Positions 26,071-38,800 of a stretch of 64,000 nt of DNA are shown in pieces. Position 1 is the first letter of the stretch. Every line of letters begins with the position of its first letter. This DNA is from Acanthaster planci (Eukaryota > Echinodermata > Asteroidea > Valvatida > Acanthasteridae): the NCBI RefSeq assembly GCF_001949145.1, contig NW_019091362.1:11073804-11137803 (forward strand). Direction: 5' to 3'. The notes under the pieces were generated by a model, which saw nothing but the letters and a program-made list of their open reading frames with translations, did not search any database and was not told the origin of the DNA. A program made the translations under genes and the position numbers.

Positions 26071-29000
26071 CCTTGACTTTTGCAAAATGCTCGCGTTACA
26101 ACCTTTTTTAAAAAGAAGAAATCGACCTTTTTTAAGAGTTCGTGCTTGTTCGTGTTCGTTCACCATAAAAACCTAGGTACGGTAAATGCCAGTTGGTTCG
26201 TCAGTGGAATCGTGGGGTGAGGAAATAAAAAACCTCATTCTAGAAGGTCACCTTTTGTCCAAAATTCTAAGGATTGTATTTGACACGTTGCACATTTTAG
26301 TTTCCCGCTCGTTGGTCGTGATTTATTGCCGTGTTTTCTCGGGGAACAAACCTATTATTAATTGCTGCTTAAAGGTTATGTTAGTGAGGTTGACTTTATT
26401 GGCGCATGGCATCAATCGTGCCGGGGAGGGATTGATGGGCGATAAAATAATTATGCGAAAGGGTCGCTTTGAAAGTAACGGTTTTTTTTTCCGAAGAGTT
26501 TGGGCCATTTGCAAATCTTGTTTCATGTTTCAATTATATTTATCACGTATTGAATATGATCAAAAATTTCAAAAATACGTTTTACTTATACTTACCTTTT
26601 GTTTCATTTCTGTTTTGTGGAAAAGACTGTGGTCACCTTGTATAAACGTGCTGGAGATCTTTTCAGAACAGCGCTAGTCTTTGAGAATCATGCATTACAA
26701 AAGAATGGAGATCTGATGGCTGAGATCGCTCCTTTCCGCTCGATGGACCGAAAGCGCTGCAGTGTGGTCGATCAATCATGCAGTTCAGTCATATCGTGCC
26801 CATCATAATCTAAAAATTGCGTAACCGCTAACAATACAACTTAATAACAAAATGTGCCGCTTGAAAACAATATTTCAAAGACGCGTATTTCGGAAATTCT
26901 TAGTACCGTGGTATTGCTCGTAACACCTGTGAGTACATGTGGTGATGTATTTGTGACATTTGCGGGGTTTCGGAATAATAAGAAATGAAATCATTGGCAA
27001 ATCTTTTCCATCTCACACTGACAGGATGCCGAACCATGATTTATATTTTTAATATTCTTTATTTACCAGTTCGTTTCTTTTTTGTCAAATGTACAATTAT
27101 GGCAACAACTTGTATCTGTTATCGCATAAGCCAATTTCAAATCGGCTTTCCTTGGCTACGCGAAACAATTCTTAAACAGTGGGTTTAAAATTACAATCAA
27201 GGCACATTTCTGAAAAAAGGACTTATTGTCTCAAAGTATGGAAACAAAGGGTATATAAAGACAAAATAATTAAGTACAATTATAAAATATATATCACTGC
27301 TGACAAAAAAACAAAGATTATTTTAACATCCTTGGAAACAGTGAAGTGGCGGATCTCCGGGGATGGGGCTAATGAACTCCCTTATACATGTACTTCAAAG
27401 AGCCATTTCCTCTATTTTTAAAGATAATCGAGGGGCCACTGGGAGACTCTTTCATGGACCTTCCATCTCCTGAGAAGTGCGTAAATTTAGCTTCGGCATA
27501 TCAGAGAAAATTCAGAACGATGACATATCCTCAAGTCCCCCCCCCCAAAAAAAAGATTGAAGTCGGGATCCACCTTTTGGTATGTCCAAGTTAGTATCCA
27601 AGTATATGCGCGTTTGACGCGGAGCACGCTGTGTACGCATAAGCGACGTAATTAATTTACTCCGGCATGTATGGTCTTTGCGTACTACCCGGTACACGCA
27701 GAACGCGTGCAAGAACCCGCTTATAACCACCTGTCTTTCTTTCGCCGATTGATGGTGCACTTCAGCTCGGGGCGGGTACTCAGCTTCGTCTCCAAAACCA
27801 ACGAACCGACCCATGAACAACAAACTGAGCTGTTCGTGAACACACGGGAACAAGCCGCCCGAACTCGGCCACCGGGTTGCACTACACCTAATACGCGCCC
27901 ATAGAAAACGTTGCAAAATTTGACCGAAATAGCGCCGCCTGTTGGCTCTCGGGAAAAGGTTGGCCTCCGTTTTCTTACTGGAAATTCAAGATTATGCCCA
28001 GGGTATCACTATATTCCATCAAGTGGTAGCCACGAATGTTTTTACCTGCCCTTCCCCGAATATACCCCTAAAATAGTAGTAAAACCATGCGCTCAGCTCT
28101 GAATGTAGCCGCTCGCCTCTATCCAAAATAGGCCCGCAATTTGGGGCTTTTTGGTGAAAGAAATACCCCGAACTGGAAACTACCAGTCTCAAATTTGGGA
28201 TTTATAGAAACATTATTATGATCCCTCCTGATTTTGGTATGTCCTATTTTAAAACCCCGTGGGATCACAAAATATTAATGAGCTCGCGCAGAAATACAAC
28301 AATTTGGTGGAATGCACCAATTATGCTATTCGCTCTGAGATGTGCACGCTGCCCTCATAGGCATGCAGATCCTCGAGCTGGTAGCTTTACACAAATGACT
28401 GGTTCGGTGATTCGCGTGATGTTGCTTAGTAATTTTACGCGTGCTGCGTCAGTTCTTACACCATGCGATAGGCCAATGTTTCAAAAGGCCGTGTTGAAGT
28501 ATTCTGACGCGATTGTACAAGTGTCCAGATCGAGGTTCTGCATGCCTATGGCGGCAGCGTGCAAAGAGCGAATAATTATATAAAAACTAAAGCGCTGACT
28601 CATGTACAAAGTGATGTCTGCCGGGCGCGTCCATGTTTGTGCACAAACCTGGAATTTTGGACGCTTTTGTACGGCCATTTGCATATCTGCGTCTGTCTTC
28701 TAAAACGAAACGTCAATAAAGCCGACACGCAAACAACCTGAACGCACAATCAGTAAATGAGCGTTTCCTTTTGCTCTTCGACAAAACAACACAAACGCGT
28801 GTGCGTATGCGCTGCACATGAATTTTGCCGTGACTTTTTAATCAAATTTTATCGGTTCACGATGTGCATGACAGCCGCCGCTCCATGGCCGTCAACTCAC
28901 TTGACACTGACTTAAGGGAACGACTTTTTACTTTAGCTTAACTATAGTCACCGAAAGACAGTCCTCAAAGACATGCGTACGAAATCGGACGACCTTGCTC

Positions 29001-30579
29001 GAATCGAATGTTAGGGACACGTTCGTTTTTGTTCTAAACTAATCAGTAGGCCTATGCATGTAAATCGTGCTTTATAAAGAACCTAAAGTGCGCGCTACGT
29101 ATTCTACGTACGCAGTACTCGTGTGCAGACGTTGACGCGCAGCCGCCATTGCCATTGTGGGCGGAAGTTAAGTGAGAGCTCGAACGAGTTGTTTCCACTT
29201 AGACTTCGGATTTCGTTGCTTCCAGTCAGAGCTTGAACATGCGATTTCAAACGCTACTTCAAAATGACTGGAACCAGTGAAACGCAAATCTACGCGGAAT
29301 CCACTCGTTTTGAAAACGCTAGGCTATTCGAAGATGATGACATTGAGTTTCCTAAAGTCGACGCAGAACCGTTTCGCCCCCGGGCGGCATCTTCAAATCC
29401 TTTAATGAATATCCTACAGTATTAAAAATGCCAATCCTAACAAGCTGCGGACTTCGCCCATGTTCTGCGGCTGCTCATTCATAGTTTTACCTGCAATTGT
29501 AATGACCCGTCCATACTTCGGCTATAAATCATGAAAGTAATAGGTCACACAGCGAATTTCCAGAACCTTGGCGCAGTCCGCCTATGGGGATTTTACATGA
29601 GGCCCTCTTTTTGCGTTCTATATTTTTTGGAAGAATGATTCTTAACTGAAACCACCTCATGAAACACTCATGTTGAAATTTGACCTTTGTCTTCCTCAAG
29701 TTATTATGAAAGGTTACCTTAATATGCGGGTAAAAACGAATTTCATTAACTACTATTCACTTTCGACAATATCGTTCCTAGGTCTCCTTATTTATACACG
29801 TTTGTTTTCACTCCGTGTTCTTACATCAAAACGAGACCGTGCAATGCTATTATTATAATTATTTAACAAATTGCACTCGATGGGTTCTAGATTCAGTCGA
29901 ATTAACCTGACGCAGTCAGCAAAGGCTTAATTGAACATTAGAATCTTTCGTGCAAGCCGATTATCGTTTTAACTTTATTTCCTTATAATTCAAAGCAGTA
30001 ATTTAAATATTTTGATATGTTTTTATTTTTGATTTTATCGATAGACTAACATAAAGTATAATTCCGCCACTGTAAATCTGCGTACGAGACTATCGAATTT
30101 CAGTGTTCTTCATATTTTACATTTTTGGAAGTGATTGGTCAAAGTTTGGCAGGTTGTTTCTCTTCTAGGTCTGGTAATCTTTCAGTTTCTATGAATTAAT
30201 ATGGTAGTAAATGCTTTACAAAGGTCTTTTACGAACAATGGGAAAATCTCAAAATACAAAGTGTGACCGACTCAAACTCTTGCCTTCTTTCGCTGATAAT
30301 TGTCTAACCCGTCAAAATATGGTCATGAAATTTGTACCAGTGGATAGAAAACGACATTCTCTGTCAGATGACACCACGATTGTCTCATTTGGACAATTTT
30401 TGGAATTTTTAAGCTGAGATATATAGATCTTATCTGTCGCAGAATACACTTAGCCAAACGTAGGCCTACCTGAATGAAAAAATATTAGAAATTATAAAAG
30501 TTTTTCTTATCCAAGGGTGCCGGAAGCGCGCCACCAGGGGTCAACTTAATGCTCCATTGTGTGCCCCTATCATGCTGAT
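26071..30579. other. Gene-poor intergenic stretch, CpG-containing
   Basis: No open frame here has recognisable homology or paired splice sites. The longest (26186-26677, plus, 163 codons) is AT-rich and unremarkable. TACATG words almost vanish, while CpG-bearing words (GCGCG, CGACG, ACGCG) are common from 27.6 to 29.3 kb. A dispersed repeat copy lies at 29180-29335. Promoters of a neighbouring gene could be hidden here but nothing decides it. Confidence 0.4.
29180..29335 (-). repeat. Dispersed repeat, inverted relative to 50222-50365
   Basis: Read on the minus strand this contains AAACGAGTGGATT, CTGGTTCCAG, ATTTTGGAA/ATTTTGAAG, then CATGTTCAAGCTCTGACTGG, in the same order as the plus strand at 50232-50330 (AAACGAGTGGATTAGG ... 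CATGCTCAAGCTATGACTGG). The ends and the class are unknown. Confidence 0.6.
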
Positions 30580-30608
30580 ACCGCACTGCTATGGAATTCC
30601 ATATATGC

Positions 30609-30744
30609 CGTCGTGCGTCGCCCGTCGTGCGTCGTCCGTCGTGCGTCGTGCGTCGCCCGTCGTGCGTCGCCCGTCGTGCGTCGCCCGTCGTGCGCCGTCC
30701 GTCGTGCGTCGCCCGTCGTGCGTCGCCCGTCGTGCGTCGCCCGT
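30609..30744. repeat. GC-rich 15 bp minisatellite (about 9 copies)
   Basis: The unit CGTCGTGCGTCGCCC is repeated about nine times with variants (CGTCGTGCGTCGTCC, CGTCGTGCGCCGTCC). The 15 bp period is divisible by three, so several frames are open across it and read Arg/Ser/Val/Pro repeats; these are not genes. Confidence 0.95.
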
Positions 30745-31117
30745 GTTTTTTTTTGTCACGATTGTGCAGTGGTATTTTAACTTTGACCCTTGATCGTTTC
30801 ACATGTACATGTTCTTGTTCGATCGATCCACCATGCCCGACTCTCATTTTAGCAAAAGAACTAGAAGATATACATGTAGGCCTATTCGTTTTTGCAGTTG
30901 CGCCAAACTCCAATGAAAGAAGAAATAATATCCTGACATCAGCTAAGTAACGTGTATATGATATAACACCATTTTGGTTACATAAATAAATCAACAAAAT
31001 AGACTTTTGTTGCGGTGGATTGTTTTTCTCGATAACTCAATTACTCTAGACGTAACTTTACTCGTTAACAGCCAGACTTTAGGTCTATAGCCTATGTGAT
31101 ATTTCTGTCTGTCCCTG

Positions 31118-31838
31118 NNNNNNNNNNNNNNNNNNNNNNNNNNNNNNNNNNNNNNNNNNNNNNNNNNNNNNNNNNNNNNNNNNNNNNNNNNNNNNNNNNN
31201 NNNNNNNNNNNNNNNNNNNNNNNNNNNNNNNNNNNNNNNNNNNNNNNNNNNNNNNNNNNNNNNNNNNNNNNNNNNNNNNNNNNNNNNNNNNNNNNNNNNN
31301 NNNNNNNNNNNNNNNNNNNNNNNNNNNNNNNNNNNNNNNNNNNNNNNNNNNNNNNNNNNNNNNNNNNNNNNNNNNNNNNNNNNNNNNNNNNNNNNNNNNN
31401 NNNNNNNNNNNNNNNNNNNNNNNNNNNNNNNNNNNNNNNNNNNNNNNNNNNNNNNNNNNNNNNNNNNNNNNNNNNNNNNNNNNNNNNNNNNNNNNNNNNN
31501 NNNNNNNNNNNNNNNNNNNNNNNNNNNNNNNNNNNNNNNNNNNNNNNNNNNNNNNNNNNNNNNNNNNNNNNNNNNNNNNNNNNNNNNNNNNNNNNNNNNN
31601 NNNNNNNNNNNNNNNNNNNNNNNNNNNNNNNNNNNNNNNNNNNNNNNNNNNNNNNNNNNNNNNNNNNNNNNNNNNNNNNNNNNNNNNNNNNNNNNNNNNN
31701 NNNNNNNNNNNNNNNNNNNNNNNNNNNNNNNNNNNNNNNNNNNNNNNNNNNNNNNNNNNNNNNNNNNNNNNNNNNNNNNNNNNNNNNNNNNNNNNNNNNN
31801 NNNNNNNNNNNNNNNNNNNNNNNNNNNNNNNNNNNNNN
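31118..31838. other. Assembly gap of 721 N
   Basis: An unbroken run of n. The first bases after it (CGGACGACGGGTGACGGGCG) are the reverse complement of the minisatellite at 30.6 kb, so the gap is probably a collapsed or unresolved tandem array. Frames running through the N are meaningless. Confidence 0.98.
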
Positions 31839-31891
31839 CGGACGACGGGTGACGGGCGACGGCAGATATGGAATTCCATACACTGCGGTGG

Positions 31892-34800
31892 TGCCTACGA
31901 CGTGTTGATGTATCTAACTTTATTGAACAGTGGGTCTAAACATGCATTTAGAAGACAAAACATTATCAAGTTTTGTTCTTTTCAAGACTCTTTATTACTC
32001 TTTATCCACAGTGCTGAAAAGGCTCATTCAATGCAAGTGTCTAGTGATTTTGTGTAAATTCAGTTTGTTTTCCATTTAAAAATCAACTTCAAACAGTAAT
32101 TCAATGATTCTCGGCTGTGTTTAATCGGCGCACAGCTCAGTCACAGCGCCCCCCCCCTCAAATAAAACGTCAGAAAAGACAACATGCTAAATCAGTCTTG
32201 ATTACGAATTGCCATATACCGGCGCTGAATGTCGTGACCAGGAAGGTATAGAACTGTACGATGGGTTGAAACCGACATGGACGGCACTGGTAGCCTTTCG
32301 GCATTTGCCCATATTCAGTTGTTCCACAAGTTTCATTCAGCAGTCTGTATTGGAAATAATGTACTTTGACCCTCAGAATTATGAGCGTTATCGGATTTTT
32401 ATCGTCGTCCACTTGATAGTCTTCCATACTAGTGCAAATGCAACCATTGAATGATACGACTGTGTGTTGGTACTCGCTTTATGTATTGAACGTGCATGAT
32501 CTTTTGTAAATGGGTTATTTGTTCAAAAGTCGTACTTTACAGACTGAAAAAGAAAAATAACCTTGTGTCAAAAAGACCATAATATTTTCCCCCCAAAATT
32601 CCATTGTATCTTCAACAGGCAACTATAATGCAAAACCGATGACTGTTCTTTTTAATCTTTGCTGGATAGGATTAAGTCTCATACTGATGTCACTGAGTGA
32701 CTGTCAACTACGCTGTCTGTAATGCGTCAACATAATGCCCACGTTTTCTGTTAAAGTGTACATTTTATAGGAATGGATCAAATGGTGGGACTAAAAATAG
32801 TTGGGGTCCGAGCAGGTGACCGAAGGAACCCTCTTTTGAAATAATTATTGTCCTGCTGGGTTTTAGAAAAAGGCCTGTGGAAACGTCTGAGCAGATACAG
32901 AGAGAAATGAATGTCTGAACGTCAACATATCTTGAAGTTATACGTCCCAGTTTTAACCATTGCTTGCCAAACACTGTTGTTCATTCACCAAAACGCAAAT
33001 TTGTCAAAAAATAAATCAGTTCTGATGTGTTATCCAACATGTCTAAGTCAATTTGATATTTGGGCCTGATGTGCCTATCATACAGCTTTTCGTAGTACTC
33101 CATTGAACCCCCCACACGTGCTTGGACGACCGTGAGAAAAACTTATTTCGACTGACGGAATAAGTGTAGGTCGACGGAACTCCGTGCTCGTATATAGGGT
33201 CCCTCCGAGTCTGAAGAACCCTCCAGACTGGTTGGCATACATCAGGGTTTTCCACGGCGTCCACGTTTCGGTGACCACTTCCCTGCCTCCCAAGATGGTA
33301 GCTTTGGGCGGTGCTAGATGCCTATCTCATGCCAAGATGTCGAGCAGATCACCTAGATTGTCTGCTTCACGGAGGACAAGTTCCGGGTCTAGGTTCGGTT
33401 ACCAAGTTGTACGACTCCTCAAATCTGCCTTTTACGGAGACGAAATAGTTCGATATGTTCCTTGAGATGGCGCGCACATACTAGTTCAACCAAACTCTCC
33501 AGTATGACATTGTATCAGGACGGGAACACCGGTGGCGAATATAAAACGAAAAAAAAATGCACAGCGTATATATTGGGGAAAAATGTCGAGGCGGAGGGGC
33601 GCATTCCGCCCTCGGCTATGTTATTAGGGTTAAGGAAGGGGTTTGATGCCGTTCTCGGCACACTCGACAAACGCGATATAATTGATTGTTAGCGGCAGCC
33701 ATCGTAAGAGGTGAACTGTGTTGGCGATTTTCAGTACTATCGTTACGCAGGCAACCTGTTGTACACTGTCCTTTTATCCCGAGCTTGTTAGAGAATAGCG
33801 CGTATATACTGCAGACACGTGTATCTAGAGTGTTCCCGGATATCTCCTGGGCCTGTCGTTGTGCATTATTATAATGAGTAGCATTTGATCGTTCCCTGCT
33901 CCACATCTTTGGTAAACATTGCAGTGCACTCATTCTGTTATCAGCCCGTGGCAAGGATGAGGGGTATTCTGCACATCGTCTTTCCCCATAAATCTAGTGC
34001 ATCAGGGAGTAACATTTATGGTGTCTGCTATAGTGTTATCACATCAGCATAACTATGCTCACTCTGGAAGATCTTTAAGTGTTTGAAGCATGAACCCTGG
34101 AGGCTCAGGCTTTAATCCCGTGATCTTTAATGCCTTCAGGTTATATTTTGCCAGTATCGCATTCAAGTGATTAATAAATTAATAAATCCCAAGATTACTA
34201 AATTTCAAACTGAACAACCTCTGTCGTTTTTTATGCTCACGGTGTTTTTTTTTTCACCCCTCCTCCCCCAACATTGCGCCCCACACCCGCAAAACAAAAA
34301 AAATATCATACACGCAGTCAAAATTTCAGAAGACTTCTTGCATGGCGTTTGACATATTGCCATAGTTTCAAACAAAGCTGAACTGTAGGAAGACATCTTT
34401 GTATGTAATATCGGAATAAGTGACAAGCCTGAGGGACTCGCATCTTCACCAAACGCATATATCTAATATCCGAAAACTGTTTCTAAGTTGTAGATGCATT
34501 GTACAGGTTATCTAGATTCGTTGCGGCTGATTGTGCGATATAAAATTTGACATGTGTAATTATATGCAAGTAGAGTCATATTGATTTATGCATATTTGAA
34601 AAAGTCGCACAAGGAAGTTTGAGTATCACGAACATTTCTTAAAATACTTTTCTTATAATAGACAAAATATCTTTAATGGATTCAATATAAAAATTGGAAT
34701 ATGTCAAAGGAGAATGCAAAAGTGCTAAAATTGAGATCTAAGTTGTTTTAACTTAATGTTGACGGAAAAGTAACTTTTTACAACGGCTACTCGTGGTAGA

Positions 34801-34990
34801 ACACATTGGACATGACGTTCACAACACTGATTTGAGTGAGAAAAGATTAAAAGGAAGACAAGCGAGGAGATGTCCTTAAAATCTATGGATGTACAGCTTG
34901 ACAAAGGCTCTGTCTGCTGGTGCCAACAGCTTCATTTTGGTAGCAGGAGTTTTTAGGAATTAATCATTTCGATTTGAGCAATCCAGTGTT
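31892..34990. other. About 3.1 kb without a supportable gene
   Basis: Several frames of 60-110 codons are open (32170-32454, 33043-33465 and 33616-33954, on both strands) but none has a recognisable motif or coherent splice sites. This is probably intergenic sequence and the 3' flank of the sulfotransferase gene. No AATAAA was found on the minus strand just below 34991. Confidence 0.4.
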
Positions 34991-35893
34991 TCATGGTGAC
35001 GAAGGCTTGATGCGCCTTGAGTGGAGCTTTTCATAATACTCCATGGACGCTTTCACACAAGCCTGAACATCAACGGGAAGATTCTCGATTACTGGAGGGG
35101 GTTCTGGAGACCGGAACATCGTGCTTTGAAGAGCGTCGTCGTAAAAGCCTCCAATTTTGTTGGCATTGACCATGGCCTTGGATGCAATCCATGTGTCCGC
35201 GATGGCTCCTCCAGCTTGCCAAGAGAGCAGACCTGGACTGTATGGAATGTCCATCTTGTGACAGTAAGCCGACAAGATGTTAGGTGGATCACTGAGGAGG
35301 TCATCAATGTCAAGAATAACTGGCTCCTTGTCCAGGTGCCTCTCTACGTACTCCAACAAGTCATATTGCTCCTTGAATCCACAACCTGCAGGAAACACGC
35401 ATTCCGGCAGTTCTTGCAAGTTGCCCATGTGTTTTGCGCAGGGTTCACCAAACGTTTTCAGCAGCGACATTCGCCAAGACAGGAAAACCTTGGCCGGGTG
35501 TCGGATCAGAAAGCTGTGCCGGAAACCTTTAGGTAGCATGTGGTATTTAGCATCGAGGTAAAAAGCCATGTCTTTGCAGAAGAGTATCTTTTTGCATGGG
35601 TGATAAGCCTCGAGAAGTTCGTCTCGTATCCAGCCATATGTACAGTCTTTCTCATCGAAACAACGGACGTCCCCATCGGCAGAAGTGTGGTCAAGTATTT
35701 CCGCCAAGCGTTTCTCTACCGGGGAACTTAAATCCAACTGTGGACTTTTCCTCTCCGGACCCGAATGGAAGGCGCACTGGTAAGGCTCGTTTACAACTTG
35801 TAGGCCTTCGACAAAGCTGATACACTTCAAAAAGGCTGTGGACACCGTGCGAGGCACGCACCATAAAAACACACGGTTCAGGTTGTCGGACAT
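34991..35893 (-). CDS. PAPS-dependent sulfotransferase-like protein, intact 300-residue ORF
   Basis: This uninterrupted minus-strand ORF has the P-loop-like sulfotransferase fold signature. Near the N terminus (residues 11-20) WCVPRTVSTA is the 5'-phosphosulfate loop. Residues 128-141 (FLIRHPAKVFLSWR) are the 3'-phosphate-binding segment with the conserved Arg131 and Ser139. KDMAFYLD (about 107-114), DIDDLLSDP (about 195-203) and YYEKLHSRRIKP at the end fit a family of small cytosolic-type sulfotransferases that is large in invertebrate deuterostomes and often misannotated as aminotransferase-like. There is no signal peptide or membrane segment, so a soluble enzyme moving sulfate from PAPS to an unknown acceptor is expected. 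A stop (TAG) lies directly before the ATG, fixing the N terminus. No intron interrupts it, and 300 residues is a typical length. The acceptor substrate cannot be read from the sequence. Confidence 0.85.
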   Translation of the reverse strand: MSDNLNRVFLWCVPRTVSTAFLKCISFVEGLQVVNEPYQCAFHSGPERKSPQLDLSSPVEKRLAEILDHTSADGDVRCFDEKDCTYGWIRDELLEAYHPCKKILFCKDMAFYLDAKYHMLPKGFRHSFLIRHPAKVFLSWRMSLLKTFGEPCAKHMGNLQELPECVFPAGCGFKEQYDLLEYVERHLDKEPVILDIDDLLSDPPNILSAYCHKMDIPYSPGLLSWQAGGAIADTWIASKAMVNANKIGGFYDDALQSTMFRSPEPPPVIENLPVDVQACVKASMEYYEKLHSRRIKPSSP

Positions 35894-38800
35894 CTATCAA
35901 AGTATCATAATAAATATTAAACTTTACCTTAATTGTTGAAGGCACTCAGTGTTGAAGTACTGTGTACCGTACATGTACAATAACGTTGCACTGTAAGCAA
36001 TGAAGGCAAAGGCCAATACAGGCGCTACTTACCTTGTCATATGGGTAAAATCTTTCGGTGTTCTGTTCCAGAGTTCGGTATGAATTTGTTTGAGGGTTTC
36101 AGAGTGGCAAGACTATACCCTATAGGTGTCACACTTTGACTAGTTTAAAGAGAAACGGATGGTACTCGTTGCAGTGTTTGGGACAACTCAGGACAATTTT
36201 GGGAATTCCCCTTCAATTTTAACCTTTGTTCCCGTGGTACTATAGGTACTGTTCGCTTTGATTTACTACGGGAGCTCAAAAGTGCCAGCCATAATATATT
36301 TTTACTGCGAATTAAGGTAACGCAACACTTTTGCGAAAGTAAAGGCCGATTCACACAACAGGTGAATGTCAAAGCGAATGTTTTCCCAAGATAAAAGTGA
36401 AAAAAATGCAGACGCAGAGAGAAAATGTCGTTGAAATAAAGTTTCCCTTAAATACCTTTTCAATGGGCGCTTAAGCTTGTTGTCTACATTGGCCGTTTAT
36501 GCGCATGCACACATAATTTATAATCTATTAGTGAAATGGGACCAGTTTCATAGAGCTGCTTAAGCACAAAATTTGCTTAAGCGGGGAGAACTTTGTTTAG
36601 TAAACAAAGGTTACTAGTTCAAACTTTTCATATTGGGTGCGTTACGTACACGATGTGTTCATGCGTCCCACTATCACAGACACAAAAAATGGCACCATTA
36701 ACATAAGACACGGGTGCGATGCATTTGGTCGTACGTATGACCGCCCCGGGAGCGATTTTGACAGATAACGCAACGCGTGGCGCAAGTGTTGACGCACAAA
36801 TGGAAAGGCGCCGGAAGGTGGCCTGAATAGAGCACCATAATTTTTTTTTGTCGTCCACGCGCTGCATTCCATCCTAGGACCCAACGCTGGTTCACCTGTA
36901 CTTCCGTTCAGTACTGCACGGGGAGTGGTGCACTCCACTTGTGATATTTACACTCAGCTCCAGTTCTCCTTTTAGTACCTTGATGCTGGTATTGATGTTG
37001 CCACCAACTCTTTTAGGCACATTGAAAACCAATCAAAAGACTGTCAATTTTGTCTTGTAAAAAAGCAGTGCACTCTTCCAGGGCCCCTTTCCCCGGCAGA
37101 GTGACTTATTAAACCGGAAACTCTAGTCAGACAGTTGCTAATTTTTTTTTCTTCATTTTGTTGCTGCTGTTGCTGCTTATCAATTTCATTACACTGTAAG
37201 TTTAGCCTGCTTCAAATTCAAGTCATGTGCTTTGGCTTCATAATATGTAATGTTTACTTCTCTATTAAAGTTCTTGCAGACAAAATCTGTGTCTTCAAAT
37301 TACATGATGGAAGCAAGTCGAGCCAGCTTGAAGGTTTAGGCCTACCTCACCAACATACCAACAACAACCAGAGGCCTACATGTATCATATCTTGAATTCT
37401 TTGAACTGTTTCAGGAACCCTACCTGCCTGTGTGCAGTTGGCAGTACATCCACTGCCAGAATCTCTGACGTATGGTATCCTGGCTCAAAATGCTCTGCCC
37501 CCCTGCCCCGGGGGTCACCAATGTTCTCATGCAGAGAGCTCATTTCAATCAAGAACCCTTATCTGTGATCAACGAGCAACTTAGAGCAAGTCCGAGCATG
37601 ATAGTAAGTTTCCTCTTACCAGTTCTTCACAACCATTGTATGCAATGATATCCAAGTCATTTTTCCCCACTGTACTAACAAATAGCACCTTTGAGAACTA
37701 ATAATGCTGCCATGCTTAGTAGCCCAGTTCCAAAAGGCTGACAAGTCCACCTGTCTTGCTCTCAAATCACCTCAGTCAAACAGTTCATGCTATAGCCTTT
37801 AACATTTTATTGAATGCATTCCATATTCACATTTGCTATTTAAAATGTTATTGGATGGCTGATAGCTGGCATTCCAAGGTGAGCTATTTTGCTCACAAAT
37901 AAATCGCACATGACATATCTTAAATTACTGTACTTTTATGAGGATGGCGGCTCTTCAGTATCATGCTGTCTATGCAAGATCTCAAAGTTATTGCCCTTAG
38001 CGAATTTGCCCTGAATTGTTCTGTTTGTTTTCAGGGATGCAACTTTTCCTTGGATCAGCTGATTTCCTCATTTTTCGCTTCCCACTCATACCATTGAAAA
38101 TTGAAAAAAGAGTACAAAATTTTTTGTCAAAGTTCAAGTTACATGCGTGTTAATTTGTACTTGATTTTTAACCTGACCATTTCTTATCACTCAGTAAGTG
38201 TCATTGCCTCCACTCTTAGATTAATCCCTGCTGCACGGTTCTGGTTTCTACTCTTCCAGGTCATCCGTTCCTTCAGCCTTCTGTCACAGGCAACAGGAAT
38301 TTTCATGTCCCAGTGCCTTTCTTGAAGGTAAAAAAAACAGTTCCCATGGCAGTTGAGTTGAAATCATTTTTACAATTTGAACAGCTTTTATTGAAGGAGT
38401 GGCATTTGTTATTGGTGCATGCCCTTCCAGAACTTTTTTCCCATTTGACTAATCTCGTCTACCCGAGTTGTTTTCCTTCTTGTTTCAATTTTAACATAAC
38501 AAATCTGGGGATGGGCAAAATCTGTTTTTCCTTTATAATTTGATCTTTGAGTCTACTTACTTCAATAAAAAAAACATGCTCTTTCGCACATCTGAAATTT
38601 GCCATCATGAGCCTTGTCTTCATAATACTCTATGCTTAAAAGAATTTTGAGTTCTTTTTTCAAAGCTGGCAGCTACATGTAAAGTCAGTTTGAAAACTTT
38701 GCTGGGTTTGGTGATGCATTGAGAAATGACACGTCCATGAATTGCACGCTTGAACAAGGACAGCATCTTTTTTAACCATTTTTAGATGGGGACATGGGAA

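Larger units (their letters stand above)
30580..31891. mobile_element. Candidate foldback element with minisatellite-bearing inverted ends, interrupted by assembly gap
   Basis: The left end (30580-30610) ACCGCACTGCTATGGAATTC and, in reverse complement, the right end (31861-31891) ACCGCAGTGTATGGAATTCC share about 33 bp, including the palindrome TATGGAATTCCATA followed by TGCCGTCG. Inside each end a GTCG-type 15 bp tandem repeat begins at once. Foldback transposons have this layout (known for the class). The alternative is two unrelated inverted minisatellites. The interior is partly unknown because of the N run. Confidence 0.5.

Noticed and set aside
26186-26677. 163-codon plus-strand open frame
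   Set aside because: AT-rich, with no motif, no second exon and no support beyond length. Chance openness in low-GC sequence is likely.
30485-30997. 170-codon minus-strand frame with Arg/Thr/His repeats
   Set aside because: It is the translation of the 15 bp minisatellite, whose period is divisible by three.
31085-31908. Open frames of 260-270 codons
   Set aside because: They consist almost entirely of N.
37415-37603. Exon-like piece (TTTCAG acceptor, GTAAGT donor, 189 bp, plus strand)
   Set aside because: All three frames contain stops, and no neighbour exon with matching phase was found. It could only be non-coding.
38262-38328. Short exon-like piece reading HPFLQPSVTGNRNFHVPVPF (plus strand)
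   Set aside because: It has acceptor and donor words, but nothing upstream or downstream joins it and it is only 22 codons.
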